NCBI RefSeq assembly: GCF_019844075.1 | Contig: NZ_CP081964.1 | Span: 1,178,001 to 1,242,000, forward strand | Direction of reading: 5' to 3' | Source: Curtobacterium sp. TC1 | GTDB lineage: Bacteria; Actinomycetota; Actinomycetes; Actinomycetales; Microbacteriaceae | DNA length: 64,000 nucleotides | In this document: positions 1 to 7,869 of the stretch, in pieces | How positions within the stretch are numbered: the stretch's first letter is position 1 | Layout of the letters: each line of letters starts with the position of its first letter | Position numbers and translations under genes: made by a program | The notes under the pieces: generated by a model | Seen by the model: only the letters and a program-made list of their open reading frames with translations | Database searches by the model: none | What the model was told of the DNA's origin: nothing

Positions 1-272
1 TCGCCCTGGCCGGTGGCGACACGGATCGCCAGACCGACGAAGACCGTGAGGACCCAGACCACGACGCCGGTCGGCCAGAAGCGCAGCGGGCGGGCCCAGG
101 CTCCGCTCGTCACGTACCCGATCGCCCAGCCCGCCAGGAACGGGTACGCGGTGGTCCAGAGTGCAAGCGCCGTGTTGGCTTCACCGTGCGACGAACGCCC
201 GATGAGTGCGAAGACGACGATGAGCACGACGTCGATGACCGCTGCGAGCCAACCCCAGGTGCGTGTGTTCAC
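1..272 (-). CDS. DUF3054 family membrane protein (3' end missing)
   Basis: The 5' portion of a small integral membrane protein that runs off the left edge of the window. The visible 90 residues begin at a GTG (270-272) and give a hydrophobic segment with VDVVLIVVFALIGRSSHGE-like order, then a second segment around PFLAGWAIGY and a third around GVVVWVLTVFVGLAIR. This order (short basic N-terminus, an early Asp, the GRSSHGE turn, then two more membrane helices) is that of DUF3054, a family of small actinobacterial membrane proteins of unknown function. No convincing ribosome binding site precedes the GTG. The family call rests on pattern recognition only; function unknown. Confidence 0.7.
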   Translation of the reverse strand, partial: MNTRTWGWLAAVIDVVLIVVFALIGRSSHGEANTALALWTTAYPFLAGWAIGYVTSGAWARPLRFWPTGVVVWVLTVFVGLAIRVATGQG

Positions 273-350
273 CCGGACAGTCTCGCAGCTGTTGATTTAT
301 CACCTCGCGACTGTGGACGGGCGCGGCTGTCCACAGTTTGATCCCGCGGT

Positions 351-367
351 CCTCGCACCGTGCGAGG
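351..367. promoter_or_regulatory. 17-bp palindrome CCTCGCAC-C-GTGCGAGG
   Basis: Perfect 8-bp arms around one central base, ending 19 nt before the ATG of the AbiEi/DUF559-type gene at 387. Its exact reverse complement lies directly after that gene's stop codon (1338-1354). Position and symmetry fit an operator; a structural or mobile-end role is also possible. Confidence 0.55.
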
Positions 368-386
368 CAACCGCCACCATCCGTGC

Positions 387-1337
387 ATGGCTGCTCCTCA
401 ACGTTTTCCCGCCGTCCCCGACTGCAAGGTCCTCGTCGCGCACGAGTCACGGCCGGACGAGGCTGCGGCGATCCGCGTCCGAGCGCGAGCCGGGGAACTG
501 GTCCGCATCGCGCACGGCCGGTACGCCGATGCCGAGCGGTGGAAGGGCCTCCGACCCGAGCAGCGGCACCACGTGCTCGTGCGATCGCTCGTCGACAGGA
601 TCCGACCGCGCTTCGTCGTGTCGCACCTTTCGGCGGCGGCGGTCATCGGCGTGCCGCACGTGGGCCGTTGGCCGGAGCGAGTCCACCTGATGAGACCTGG
701 GCAGGATGCGCGGACGACCAACGCGACGTTCATCGTGCACGCCGACTTCGACCCGTCGATGGCGGGTACGTGGCGGTTCCGCGCGGACGACTTGACCCTG
801 ACGGACTTCGACCGGACCGCGGTGGACCTCGCCATGACGTTGCCGATGGCCGAGGCAGTGGTCGCCCTCGACCGACTCCTCGCCCTCGGCGCTGACCGCG
901 ACGCCGTCCTGGACGGGGTCGCGCGGCGGGGACGGAAGGGCCGGCGCCGTGCCGCGCAGTCCGTCGGTTTCGCGGACGCTGCCGCCGACTCGGTCGGGGA
1001 ATCCCTGGTCCGGGTCCGTCTGGACGAGTACGGCGCACCCACCCCGGTGCTGCAACGACGCTTCACCACGTTCGGCGAGCCGGACATCGTCGTGGACTTC
1101 TGGCTGCCGGACCACGGCGTGGTGATCGAGTTCGACGGTGAGGTGAAGTACCGCGATCCGCGCCTGCGCGGAGGTCGGACGGCGGAGGACGTCGTCATCG
1201 CGGAGAAGCACCGCGAGGACCGGTTGCGGTCGTTCCCCGAGGTGCGCGGTGTGATCCGGTACGGCTGGAAGGACGTGTGGGACGAGTCCGCGTTCCGCGC
1301 GAAGCTCCGGAACGCGCGGGTGCCGATGTCGCGATGA
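387..1337 (+). CDS. AbiEi-type antitoxin domain / DUF559 endonuclease-like protein
   Basis: A 316-residue protein of the widespread actinobacterial family annotated as type IV AbiEi antitoxin-domain or DUF559 protein. The N-terminal third (about 1-90) looks like a winged-helix region followed by SHLSAAAVIGVP, typical of the AbiEi-like part. The C-terminal part (about 205-310) has a PD-(D/E)XK-like arrangement: GESLVRVRLDEYG, then PDIVVDFWLPDHGVVIEFDGEVKY, then an EKHREDRLR helix, resembling the Vsr/DUF559 fold. I start at the ATG at 387; an in-frame GTG at 360 would add nine residues but lies within the palindrome at 351-367. No partner toxin gene is adjacent. Whether it cleaves DNA or acts as a regulator cannot be read from sequence; the Asp/Glu/Glu-X-Lys order suggests a possibly intact nuclease site. 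Confidence 0.7.
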   Translation: MAAPQRFPAVPDCKVLVAHESRPDEAAAIRVRARAGELVRIAHGRYADAERWKGLRPEQRHHVLVRSLVDRIRPRFVVSHLSAAAVIGVPHVGRWPERVHLMRPGQDARTTNATFIVHADFDPSMAGTWRFRADDLTLTDFDRTAVDLAMTLPMAEAVVALDRLLALGADRDAVLDGVARRGRKGRRRAAQSVGFADAAADSVGESLVRVRLDEYGAPTPVLQRRFTTFGEPDIVVDFWLPDHGVVIEFDGEVKYRDPRLRGGRTAEDVVIAEKHREDRLRSFPEVRGVIRYGWKDVWDESAFRAKLRNARVPMSR

Positions 1338-1354
1338 CCTCGCACGGTGCGAGG
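1338..1354. promoter_or_regulatory. 17-bp palindrome CCTCGCAC-G-GTGCGAGG after the gene
   Basis: Begins at the base after the TGA (1335-1337) of the AbiEi/DUF559-type gene. It is the exact reverse complement of the palindrome at 351-367, so the two frame the gene as an inverted pair. It could form a short RNA hairpin, but there is no T-run. Confidence 0.5.
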
Positions 1355-1366
1355 GCCGGCGCGAAC

Positions 1367-1429
1367 GGTGCGAGGTTCCGTCTTCGGTGCGGGGGCGTGC
1401 GACGGGCACGGAGTACGGAACCTCGCACC
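1367..1429. repeat. 15-bp inverted repeat carrying the same GTGCGAGG core
   Basis: GGTGCGAGGTTCCGT (1367-1381) is perfectly complementary to ACGGAACCTCGCACC (1415-1429) with a 33-nt loop. Both arms contain the GTGCGAGG/CCTCGCAC core of the two 17-bp palindromes nearby. The rest of 1355-1595 shows no gene; it holds this structure and the leader of the ABC operon that starts at 1596. Confidence 0.5.
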
Positions 1430-1595
1430 AGAGCGAAGCCCGCCCGCGCGCCCCGGAGTTCACCCGGCGGCGACGCCCGCGGCACCCGGCGTTCACCCGG
1501 CAGCGCCACACTCGACCTCGGCGCGGGAACGTTCCCACACGACCCGCACGACCCCACCCCGCACGACCCCACCCCACGGAACAGGGAGAACCCAC

Positions 1596-2753
1596 GTGAA
1601 GACCCGAGTCCTCGCCGGCCTCGCCATCGCAGCGGCCGCGACCGTCGCGCTGTCCGGCTGCGTCCAGAGCGCCAACGCCTCGAACGCCGCAGACACGAGC
1701 GGCGGCACCACGAACCTCACGGTGTTCATCAGCGGCGACACCAACGTCCAGGACCTCTGGGACAAGTCGCTCATCCCCGCCTTCGAGAAGGTGCACCCGA
1801 AGATCCACGTCAGCACGAGCATCGACCTGCACGGCGAGCACGACGCGCAGACCCAGGCCAACCTCGCCACCGCAGTCAAGGCCGGCAAGTCCGTCGCGTA
1901 CGACCTCGTCGACGCCGGCTTCGTCAGCACCGCGGGCAAGGCCGGGCTGCTCAGCACGGTCAGCGACAGCACGATCCCGAACCTGGAGGACGTCCCCGAG
2001 GCCACGAAGCAGCAGGGTGGCGACAGCGCGATCCCGTACCGCGCCTCGAGCGTCCTGCTCGCCTACGACTCGAAGAAGGTGACGGACCCGCCGAAGACCC
2101 TCGACGACCTGCTCGCCTGGATCAAAGCGAACCCGGGTCAGTTCGCCTACAACTCCCCGTCGTCCGGCGGCTCGGGTGGCTCGTTCGTCGCCACGGTGCT
2201 CGCGAAGTACCTCACGCCCGCCGAGCAGGAGACGATGCAGACGACGTACGACAAGTCGCTCGAGTCGAAGTGGGACAAGGGCTTCGCCGCGCTCAGGGAC
2301 CTCGGCCCCTCGACGTACCAGAAGGGCGTCTACCCGAACGGCAACGACCAGGTCGTGCAGCTGCTCGGCAGTGGCCAGATCGCGATGGCACCGGTCTGGA
2401 GTGACCAGTTCATCACCTCGCAGAAGACCGGCGTGATCCCGAAGACCGTCAAGGCGATCCAGATCACCGACCCGTCGTTCACCGGCAGCGCGAGCTTCCT
2501 CGGCATCCCGAAGACCGAGCCGAAGGCCAAGAAGGCGGCTGCCGAGCAGCTCGCCGACTTCGTCCTGAGCGCGAAGGGGCAGCAGCTCGTCGCGAGCGCC
2601 GTCTCCGGCTACCCGGTCATCCCGCTCGACAGCCTGCCGAAGTCGGTCGCCGAGCAGTTCGCCGACGCGAACCCGTCGCAGCTCCGCCTCGGGTTCCAGA
2701 GTGACTTCGCCGCCGACATGAACGCGGCGTGGGACGCGAAGGTCCCGCAGTGA
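1596..2753 (+). CDS. ABC transporter substrate-binding lipoprotein
   Basis: A 385-residue extracellular binding protein of the family-1 (MalE/PotD/AfuA-like) type. It starts at GTG 1596 with a purine-rich GGGAGAA about 7 nt upstream. Residues 1-21 form a signal peptide ending in LSGC, so Cys22 should be lipidated and anchor the protein outside the membrane. The mature part opens with NLTVFISGDTNVQDLWDKSLIPAFEK, the usual first beta strand of this fold. It is the first gene of a five-gene operon whose stop and start codons all overlap (GTGA here, 2750-2753). Substrate is not shown by the sequence; the fused phosphodiesterase-phosphatase at the operon end makes a glycerophosphodiester such as glycerophosphoinositol a reasonable guess. 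Iron, polyamine or phosphonate ligands remain possible from the fold alone. Confidence 0.85.
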   Translation: MKTRVLAGLAIAAAATVALSGCVQSANASNAADTSGGTTNLTVFISGDTNVQDLWDKSLIPAFEKVHPKIHVSTSIDLHGEHDAQTQANLATAVKAGKSVAYDLVDAGFVSTAGKAGLLSTVSDSTIPNLEDVPEATKQQGGDSAIPYRASSVLLAYDSKKVTDPPKTLDDLLAWIKANPGQFAYNSPSSGGSGGSFVATVLAKYLTPAEQETMQTTYDKSLESKWDKGFAALRDLGPSTYQKGVYPNGNDQVVQLLGSGQIAMAPVWSDQFITSQKTGVIPKTVKAIQITDPSFTGSASFLGIPKTEPKAKKAAAEQLADFVLSAKGQQLVASAVSGYPVIPLDSLPKSVAEQFADANPSQLRLGFQSDFAADMNAAWDAKVPQ

Positions 2754-3784
2754 CCCAGACCGTCCAGGACGGCCCGGCGACCGGCCGGGAGGCCCGTGGC
2801 GACTCCGCCACGGGCCTCCCGCCCGCTCCGCCCTCCGCCCACGGCACGGCGCAGCCCGCCAGCGACCGCACGACACAGGAGCGCCTGGCCCGCCGCCAGC
2901 GCTGGCAGGGCCTCGCGCTCGTCGCGGCGCCCGTGCTGGTCGTGGTCCTGTTCGTCGGCGTCCCGGTGGTGAACGCCGCCCTCTTCAGCCTCGGGTTCAC
3001 CGGCGGCCTGAACCAGGCGCTCGCCGACATCGGCGGCGACACCGTTCACGGGTTCTCGTTCGCGGTGTACGGCACACTGCTCGGCAACGCCACGTTCCTG
3101 CGCGACCTGGTCGCGACGCTCGGTGTCACCGCGCTGTCCACCTGCCTGACCGTGGCGCTCGCCGTGGCGGTGGCCGTGGTCCTCCGGCTCCGCGGTGGGA
3201 TCCTCGGCAAGAGCCTCAGCGTCCTCGCGGTGGTCCCGCTCTTCGTGCCGGTGGTCATCGCGAGCTGGTCGGTCCTGACGTTCACCGATGCGCAGGGGTT
3301 CCTCCGGAGCCTCGGTGCCCAGTTCGGCCTGGATGTCCCGGTGTGGGGGTACACCCTCGTCGCCGTGGTGTTCGGCAGCGTCTGGACCAGCCTGCCGTTC
3401 GCGGTGCTGATGATCGCCGGGGCGCTGCAGGGCACCCCGGACGCCCTGGTCGAGGCCGCGAAGGACGCCGGCGCGAGCACCTGGCGGGTGGTCTGGCAGG
3501 TGCTCCTGCCGATGGCGGCCACCCCACTCGTCATCGCGACGACGTTCACCGTGATCGGGGTCCTCGGGTCGTTCACGGTGCCGTACTTCACCGGTCCGAA
3601 CGCGCCGACGATGCTCGGCGTCGACATCTCGAAGTACTTCCAGGCCTACAACCGTCCGCAGCAGTCGACGGCGATGGCGTTCATCGTGTTCGCCTTCGCG
3701 GCGGCCGCGAGCATCTCCTACCTCCGCTCGACGGTCCGCTCGAACGCGGGCGAGCTCGACAAGAAGCAGCAGGAGCAGCAGTGA
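2750..3784 (+). CDS. ABC transporter permease
   Basis: A 344-residue inner membrane permease, starting at GTG 2750, which overlaps the stop of the binding-protein gene (GTGA). After an unusually long hydrophilic N-terminal tail of about 55 residues come six predicted membrane segments, with the cytoplasmic coupling loop EAAKDAGASTWRVVWQVLLP, the EAA motif that contacts the ATPase. The tail is odd: codons 13-24 lie in a perfect 16-bp-stem hairpin of the GGGAGGCCCGTG family (2786-2821) that is an intergenic terminator elsewhere in this window. The stop overlaps the GTG start of the second permease. It should pair with that permease and the ATPase at 4653 to form one importer. Confidence 0.88.
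   Translation: MTQTVQDGPATGREARGDSATGLPPAPPSAHGTAQPASDRTTQERLARRQRWQGLALVAAPVLVVVLFVGVPVVNAALFSLGFTGGLNQALADIGGDTVHGFSFAVYGTLLGNATFLRDLVATLGVTALSTCLTVALAVAVAVVLRLRGGILGKSLSVLAVVPLFVPVVIASWSVLTFTDAQGFLRSLGAQFGLDVPVWGYTLVAVVFGSVWTSLPFAVLMIAGALQGTPDALVEAAKDAGASTWRVVWQVLLPMAATPLVIATTFTVIGVLGSFTVPYFTGPNAPTMLGVDISKYFQAYNRPQQSTAMAFIVFAFAAAASISYLRSTVRSNAGELDKKQQEQQ
2786..2821. repeat. GGGAGGC-family hairpin embedded in permease coding sequence
   Basis: Arms CGGGAGGCCCGTGGCG (2786-2801) and CGCCACGGGCCTCCCG (2806-2821), 16 bp perfect, loop ACTC. It shares its core with the intergenic hairpins at 16440, 21625 and 36786. Here it lies 36 nt into an open reading frame and encodes GREARGDSATGLP, so it was either acquired in frame or is tolerated in a disordered tail. 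It could cause polarity or attenuation between the binding-protein gene and the permease genes. Confidence 0.75.
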
Positions 3785-4593
3785 TCAAGCGTCTGACCGG
3801 CAACGCCCTCGTCTGGGCGACCGCGATCGTGTTGGCCGTCTTCATCCTCGGGCCGCTCGTCTGGCTGGCCGCTCGTGCCTTCGCCACGACGTGGACCTAC
3901 CCGAACCTGCTGCCCGACGGCTGGACCCTGCAGTGGTGGGGCACCGTGTTCGAGGACCGCAGCCTCGCCGTCGCGGTGCAGAACTCGCTCGTCCTCGCCC
4001 CGCTGACCGTCCTCATCGCCGCGGTGGTGTGCCTGCCGGCCGCCTGGGCGATCAGCCGCATCGAGTTCCCGGGGCGGCGGCTCGTGCTCGTCGGGCTGTT
4101 CGCCACGAACGCGTTCCCGAAGATGGGCCTCTTCGTCACGATGTCGGCGATGTTCACCGCGCTGGACCTCATGAACACGGTGACGGGCATCCTGATCGTG
4201 CACGTCCTGGGGTGCGTCGTGTTCATGACGTGGCTGCCCGCCGCCGCGTTCTCGGCCGTCCCCCGGTCCCTCGAGGAAGCGGCCCGTGACGCGGGGGCGA
4301 GTCGCTGGCGCACGTTCTGGCGGGTCACGTTCCCGATCGCGTGGCCGGGGATCCTCGTCGCGATGGTGATGTCGTTCCTGGCGTCGTTCGACGAGGCGCA
4401 GGGCACGTACCTCGTCGGCGCTCCGACCTACATGACCATGCCGACGGCGATGTACTCGCTCGTCCTCAACTCCCCGCGGCAGGTCTCGGCGGTGTTCGCG
4501 ATCGCGCTGAGCATCCCGTCCGTGGTCCTGCTGCTGCTCGCCCGGAAGCACATCATGGGCGGCCGCCTCGCGGACGGGTTCCAGATCCGATGA
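3781..4593 (+). CDS. ABC transporter permease
   Basis: A 270-residue second permease of the operon. GTG 3781 overlaps the previous stop. There are six predicted membrane segments and the coupling loop EEAARDAGASRWRTFWRVTFP around residues 160-180, matching the first permease and the family consensus EAA---G. The length and the compact N-terminus are typical of PotC/ThiP-half-like permeases. The stop at 4591-4593 sits in ATGA, which offers an alternative overlapping start for the ATPase. Role: the second half of the transmembrane pore of the importer. Confidence 0.88.
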   Translation: MIKRLTGNALVWATAIVLAVFILGPLVWLAARAFATTWTYPNLLPDGWTLQWWGTVFEDRSLAVAVQNSLVLAPLTVLIAAVVCLPAAWAISRIEFPGRRLVLVGLFATNAFPKMGLFVTMSAMFTALDLMNTVTGILIVHVLGCVVFMTWLPAAAFSAVPRSLEEAARDAGASRWRTFWRVTFPIAWPGILVAMVMSFLASFDEAQGTYLVGAPTYMTMPTAMYSLVLNSPRQVSAVFAIALSIPSVVLLLLARKHIMGGRLADGFQIR

Positions 4594-4652
4594 CCCGGCC
4601 GCAACCGACCGGACAGACCCCGATGACCCACACCAGCACGAAAGGCGACCAG

Positions 4653-5729
4653 ATGACGGACCAGGCGCTCGTCGCGGAACGCGCACCGGGCCTCCCGGTC
4701 GACGGCAGCACGACCGACCGCAGCCGCACCGGCGGACTCACCGTCCGCGGGCTGCGCAAGACACTCGGCGGACGCGACGTGGTCGCGGGCATCGACCTCG
4801 ACGTCGCGAAGGGCGAGCTCGTCTCGCTGCTCGGACCGTCCGGGTGCGGCAAGACGACGACGCTCCGCTTGGTCGCCGGGTTCCTGCCCGCCGACGGCGG
4901 CGTCGTGTCGATGGGGGACCGCGACGTCACGTCTGCCGGCCCCGAGCGCCGACCGAGCGCGATGGTGTTCCAGAACTACGCGCTGTGGCCGCACATGACG
5001 GTGACGCAGAACGTCGCGTTCCCGCTGCGGACCCGACGGGTCCCGAAGCGGCAGGCGGCGGATCGGGTGCGGGACGCACTCGAACTCGTCGGCCTGAGCC
5101 ACCACGCCGGCTCGAAGCCGACCGCGATCTCGGGCGGTGAGCAGCAGCGCGTCGCCCTCGCCCGCGCGATCGTGCAGGAGCCCGACGTCCTGCTCCTCGA
5201 CGAGCCGCTGTCCAACCTCGACGCCAAGCTCCGCGTGAGCGTCCGCGACGAGATCCGCCGCATCCAGCAGCGCCTCGGCATCACGACCGTGATCGTCACG
5301 CACGACCAGGACGAAGCGCTCAGCATCTCCGACCGGATCGCCGTCATGCACGACGGACGCATCGAGCAGATCGCAACGCCGACCGAGTTGTACGCCCGCC
5401 CCGCCACCGGGTTCGTCGCGTCGTTCATCGGGTCGACGAGCGTCGTCTCCGGCCGGTTCCTCGCCGGTACGTCCGTCAGCCCGACTGCGGCCGACACCGT
5501 GCTGATCCGCCCCGAGCAGGTCGTCCTGACCGACGACGCACCGATCCGCGCCACCGTCGCCCGTGTCGTCATGCGCGGCCACTTCGCCGAGGTCGTGCTC
5601 ACCACCGACGGTGCCGAGCTCCGCGCCTTCGTCACCGGAGCGCCCCCGGCGGTCGGCACGGAGACCGGGGTCCGGCTCGGTGCGGTGCTCGTCTACCGCG
5701 ACGGTGCACTGCTCGAGGGCACCCGATGA
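4653..5729 (+). CDS. ABC transporter ATP-binding protein
   Basis: A cytoplasmic ATPase of the MalK/PotA-like class, 358 residues from ATG 4653. Walker A GPSGCGKTT (about 61-69), signature SGGEQQR, Walker B VLLLDEP and the switch THDQDEA are all intact, followed by a C-terminal TOBE-like region (RPEQVVLTDDAPIRATVARVVMRG). I chose ATG 4653 because AAAGG lies 7 nt upstream; an ATG at 4590 would overlap the permease stop in ATGA, like the other junctions in the operon, and would add 21 residues. Its stop overlaps the start of the phosphodiesterase-phosphatase gene. It powers the importer formed with the two preceding permeases. Confidence 0.88.
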   Translation: MTDQALVAERAPGLPVDGSTTDRSRTGGLTVRGLRKTLGGRDVVAGIDLDVAKGELVSLLGPSGCGKTTTLRLVAGFLPADGGVVSMGDRDVTSAGPERRPSAMVFQNYALWPHMTVTQNVAFPLRTRRVPKRQAADRVRDALELVGLSHHAGSKPTAISGGEQQRVALARAIVQEPDVLLLDEPLSNLDAKLRVSVRDEIRRIQQRLGITTVIVTHDQDEALSISDRIAVMHDGRIEQIATPTELYARPATGFVASFIGSTSVVSGRFLAGTSVSPTAADTVLIRPEQVVLTDDAPIRATVARVVMRGHFAEVVLTTDGAELRAFVTGAPPAVGTETGVRLGAVLVYRDGALLEGTR

Positions 5730-7396
5730 GCGGCGCCGTGCCGGTCACCGACCGCGCCGTCCCCGCCGCGTCGGCAGCAGCGTCTGCTCCTGCGTCCGCC
5801 GCGCCGGCCGCCGGTGACGGGTCGGTCCCGTCCGACCCGACCGGGAGGCCCGGCGTGCGTCCGCCACGGCTGGTCGCCCACCGCGGTGCGCCGCGCGTCC
5901 GGCGGGAGAACACCCTGCCCGCCATCGCGGTCGCCGAGGCGCTCGGCGCGGAGGTCATCGAGGTGGACGTCCGTCGCACGGCCGACGACGTCGCCGTCCT
6001 GCTGCACGACGAGACCCTCGGGCGGATGTGGGGCGACGCCCGACGGGTGTCCGACGTCGCCTGGTGCGACGTCGCCCGGCTCGGCAACGGGCTCGACCGG
6101 ATCCCGCGGCTGGACGCCGCGCTGGAACGGCTCGACGGCTGCCGCTCGGTCCTGCTGGTCGACCTGACCGACGCCGAGGACGCCCTGGTCGCCGCCCGGA
6201 CCGTCGCGGGTTCCACCGCGTCCACCAGCGTGGCGTGGTGCGGTGCGCCGGCCGCCATGGCCGCGGTCCGCTCGGTGCTGCCCGACGCCGACGTGTGGCT
6301 CGCGTGGGAGTCGCTGGACCCGCCCGCCCTGGCCGACCTCGCGGCCCTGACCCCGTCGACCCTGAACCTCGACATCGCGTTCCTCACGCCGCGGACGATC
6401 GAGGTCGCGCACGCCCTCGGGCTGCGGGTCGCCGTCTGGACCGTCGACGAGGCCGAACCGGCGCTGTGGGCGGCACGGCTCGGCGTCGACTCGATCACCA
6501 CGAACGACGTCGGCGCGATCGGCGCGGCGCTGTCCTCGGCGGAGCGGGACGGCTGGCCGGAGCGGGACCGTGAGCCGACCGAGACCGAGGTCGCCTCGCG
6601 CGCCCAGGCCCTGGCGCACCGCATCGCGCACGAGGTCATCGCGTTCACCCGCGAACACCCCGTCAGCGAGGTGCGGACCAAGGCGAACCCGGCCGACCTC
6701 GTCACCGACGTGGACCGCCTGGTCGAGCAGCACGTCCGCTCCCGCGTGCGGATGGTGTTCCCGACGCACGGGTTCACCGGCGAGGAGTACGGCGACGCGC
6801 CCGGTGACCGGCACCGCTGGTACCTGGACCCCGTCGACGGCACCACGAACCTGGCGAACGGGGTGCCGTGGACGTCGATGTCGCTCTGCCTGACCCGCGG
6901 TGGGCGCCCGCTCGTCGGGGTCGTGGCCGATCCGTGGCGGGGCGAGGTCCTCGAGGCGCGGCGCGGGCGCGGTGCGACCCTGCGTGACCGGCCGCTGCGG
7001 CTGGACGACACCCCACGCCCGCTCGCCGGGGCGGTCGTCGGCACCGAACTCGACGGGCACCGGCCGTGGCCCGGGTTCGGGGTGTTCCTCGACGCCCTGG
7101 CCGACCGGTCGTGCACGCTGCGGGTGCAGGGCTCCGGCACGTTGACCATCGCGCAGGTCGCGGCCGGCCGGGGGATCGGCGGGTGCGTGTCGGCGTTCAA
7201 CCCGGTCGACCACGGGGCCGCCGTGCTGCTCGTGCACGAGGCCGGCGGGATCGTGCTGACGCGCTCCGGCCCGGTCGAGGGCTTCCCGCCCGTGGGCGAG
7301 CCGTTCCTGGTGGCGCACCCCGGAGCGGCGGACGAGCTGCACGCGGTGTGGACGGCGGCGCTCGCCGCGGGCGCGGCGGTGCACGGCGCGGGGTGA
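5726..7396 (+). CDS. Fused glycerophosphodiester phosphodiesterase - inositol monophosphatase-type protein
   Basis: A 556-residue protein with two enzyme halves. The N-terminal half (about 45-265) is GDPD-like: LVAHRG (His52), RENTL (Glu61), EVIEVDVRRT (Glu79, Asp81) and LLHDETLGR (His94). The usual metal-binding E-x-K strand reads LLVDLTD here, a departure. The C-terminal half (about 275-550) is IMPase-like: KANPADLVTDVD, GEEYGD (about 353), WYLDPVDGTTN (about 369) and NPVDHGAA (about 491). No signal peptide is visible, so both reactions should be cytoplasmic. Together they could split an imported glycerophosphodiester and dephosphorylate the product; glycerophosphoinositol would use both halves, giving inositol. 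The start overlaps the ATPase stop (ATGA). The fusion and its operon are what point to this substrate; the specificity is inference. Confidence 0.82.
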   Translation: MSGAVPVTDRAVPAASAAASAPASAAPAAGDGSVPSDPTGRPGVRPPRLVAHRGAPRVRRENTLPAIAVAEALGAEVIEVDVRRTADDVAVLLHDETLGRMWGDARRVSDVAWCDVARLGNGLDRIPRLDAALERLDGCRSVLLVDLTDAEDALVAARTVAGSTASTSVAWCGAPAAMAAVRSVLPDADVWLAWESLDPPALADLAALTPSTLNLDIAFLTPRTIEVAHALGLRVAVWTVDEAEPALWAARLGVDSITTNDVGAIGAALSSAERDGWPERDREPTETEVASRAQALAHRIAHEVIAFTREHPVSEVRTKANPADLVTDVDRLVEQHVRSRVRMVFPTHGFTGEEYGDAPGDRHRWYLDPVDGTTNLANGVPWTSMSLCLTRGGRPLVGVVADPWRGEVLEARRGRGATLRDRPLRLDDTPRPLAGAVVGTELDGHRPWPGFGVFLDALADRSCTLRVQGSGTLTIAQVAAGRGIGGCVSAFNPVDHGAAVLLVHEAGGIVLTRSGPVEGFPPVGEPFLVAHPGAADELHAVWTAALAAGAAVHGAG

Positions 7397-7426
7397 GCGG
7401 GCGCGTGCGCGCGGCAGGTGTGGCCG

Positions 7427-7717
7427 GCGCACGGTGCGGGGTCCGCGTTCTGGTGCGGGGTTGACCGCTGGGTGCGGCGCTGTAGGCGCGCACGGTGCTG
7501 CCAACCCGGCACGGGTCGTGCAGGTGCGCACGGTGCGCACTGGAGGCGCGGGTCGGGTCGGGTACGGGCCTCCCGTCGGGTGGGTGATGCGCACGGTGCG
7601 GGGTCCGCGTTCTGGTGCGGGGTTGACCGCTGGGTGCGGCGCTGTAGGCGCGCACGGTGCTGCCAACCCGGCACGGGTCGTGCAGGTGCGCACGGTGCGG
7701 ACTGGAGGCGCGGGTCG
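7427..7717. repeat. 129-bp direct repeat, two copies, period 162
   Basis: 7427-7555 and 7589-7717 are identical except for one base that I can see. Each copy contains several GCACGGTGC cores; in the first copy 7524-7540 is a perfect 17-bp palindrome GTGCGCAC-G-GTGCGCAC, damaged by the single difference in the second copy. A further GTGCGCACGGTGCGC follows at about 7724. The same GCAC-N-GTGC architecture occurs in the palindromes framing the gene at 387. Confidence 0.85.
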
Positions 7718-7765
7718 CGCAAGTGCGCACGGTGCGCCCGCGGACGCGGGCGCGGCGGCGCTCGG

Positions 7766-7791
7766 CTGACTCTGAGCGGGCGCTCAGTCAG
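7766..7791 (+). terminator. Hairpin, probable terminator of the ABC/GDPD operon
   Basis: CTGA-CT-CTGAGCG / CGCTCAG-TCAG with a two-base bulge. No strong T-run follows. Confidence 0.45.
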
Positions 7792-7869
7792 CGGCCGACC
7801 CCGCTCCATAGGGTGGCACTCCACGGCAGGTCCGACCGGATCGACCGTGCACCCGAAGGAGCATCGACC

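Larger units (their letters stand above)
7397..7869. other. Non-coding interval dominated by a direct repeat
   Basis: 473 bases between the phosphodiesterase-phosphatase gene and the next gene. It holds a 129-bp direct repeat, a hairpin, and the leader of the gene at 7870. Open frames through it encode only repeat-driven, low-complexity peptides and I do not accept any as a gene. Confidence 0.7.

Noticed and set aside
447..2876. Very long minus-strand open frame across the AbiEi/DUF559 gene and the binding-protein gene
   Set aside because: It is antisense to two clear genes; high GC keeps the opposite frame open and the peptide is Arg/Gly-rich with no family features.
7427..7717. Possible CRISPR-like array
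   Set aside because: Only two long copies, no regular short spacers and no cas genes.
7434..7769. Plus-strand frame with a duplicated peptide
   Set aside because: The duplication is the 129-bp DNA repeat (period 162, a multiple of three); no ribosome site or family.
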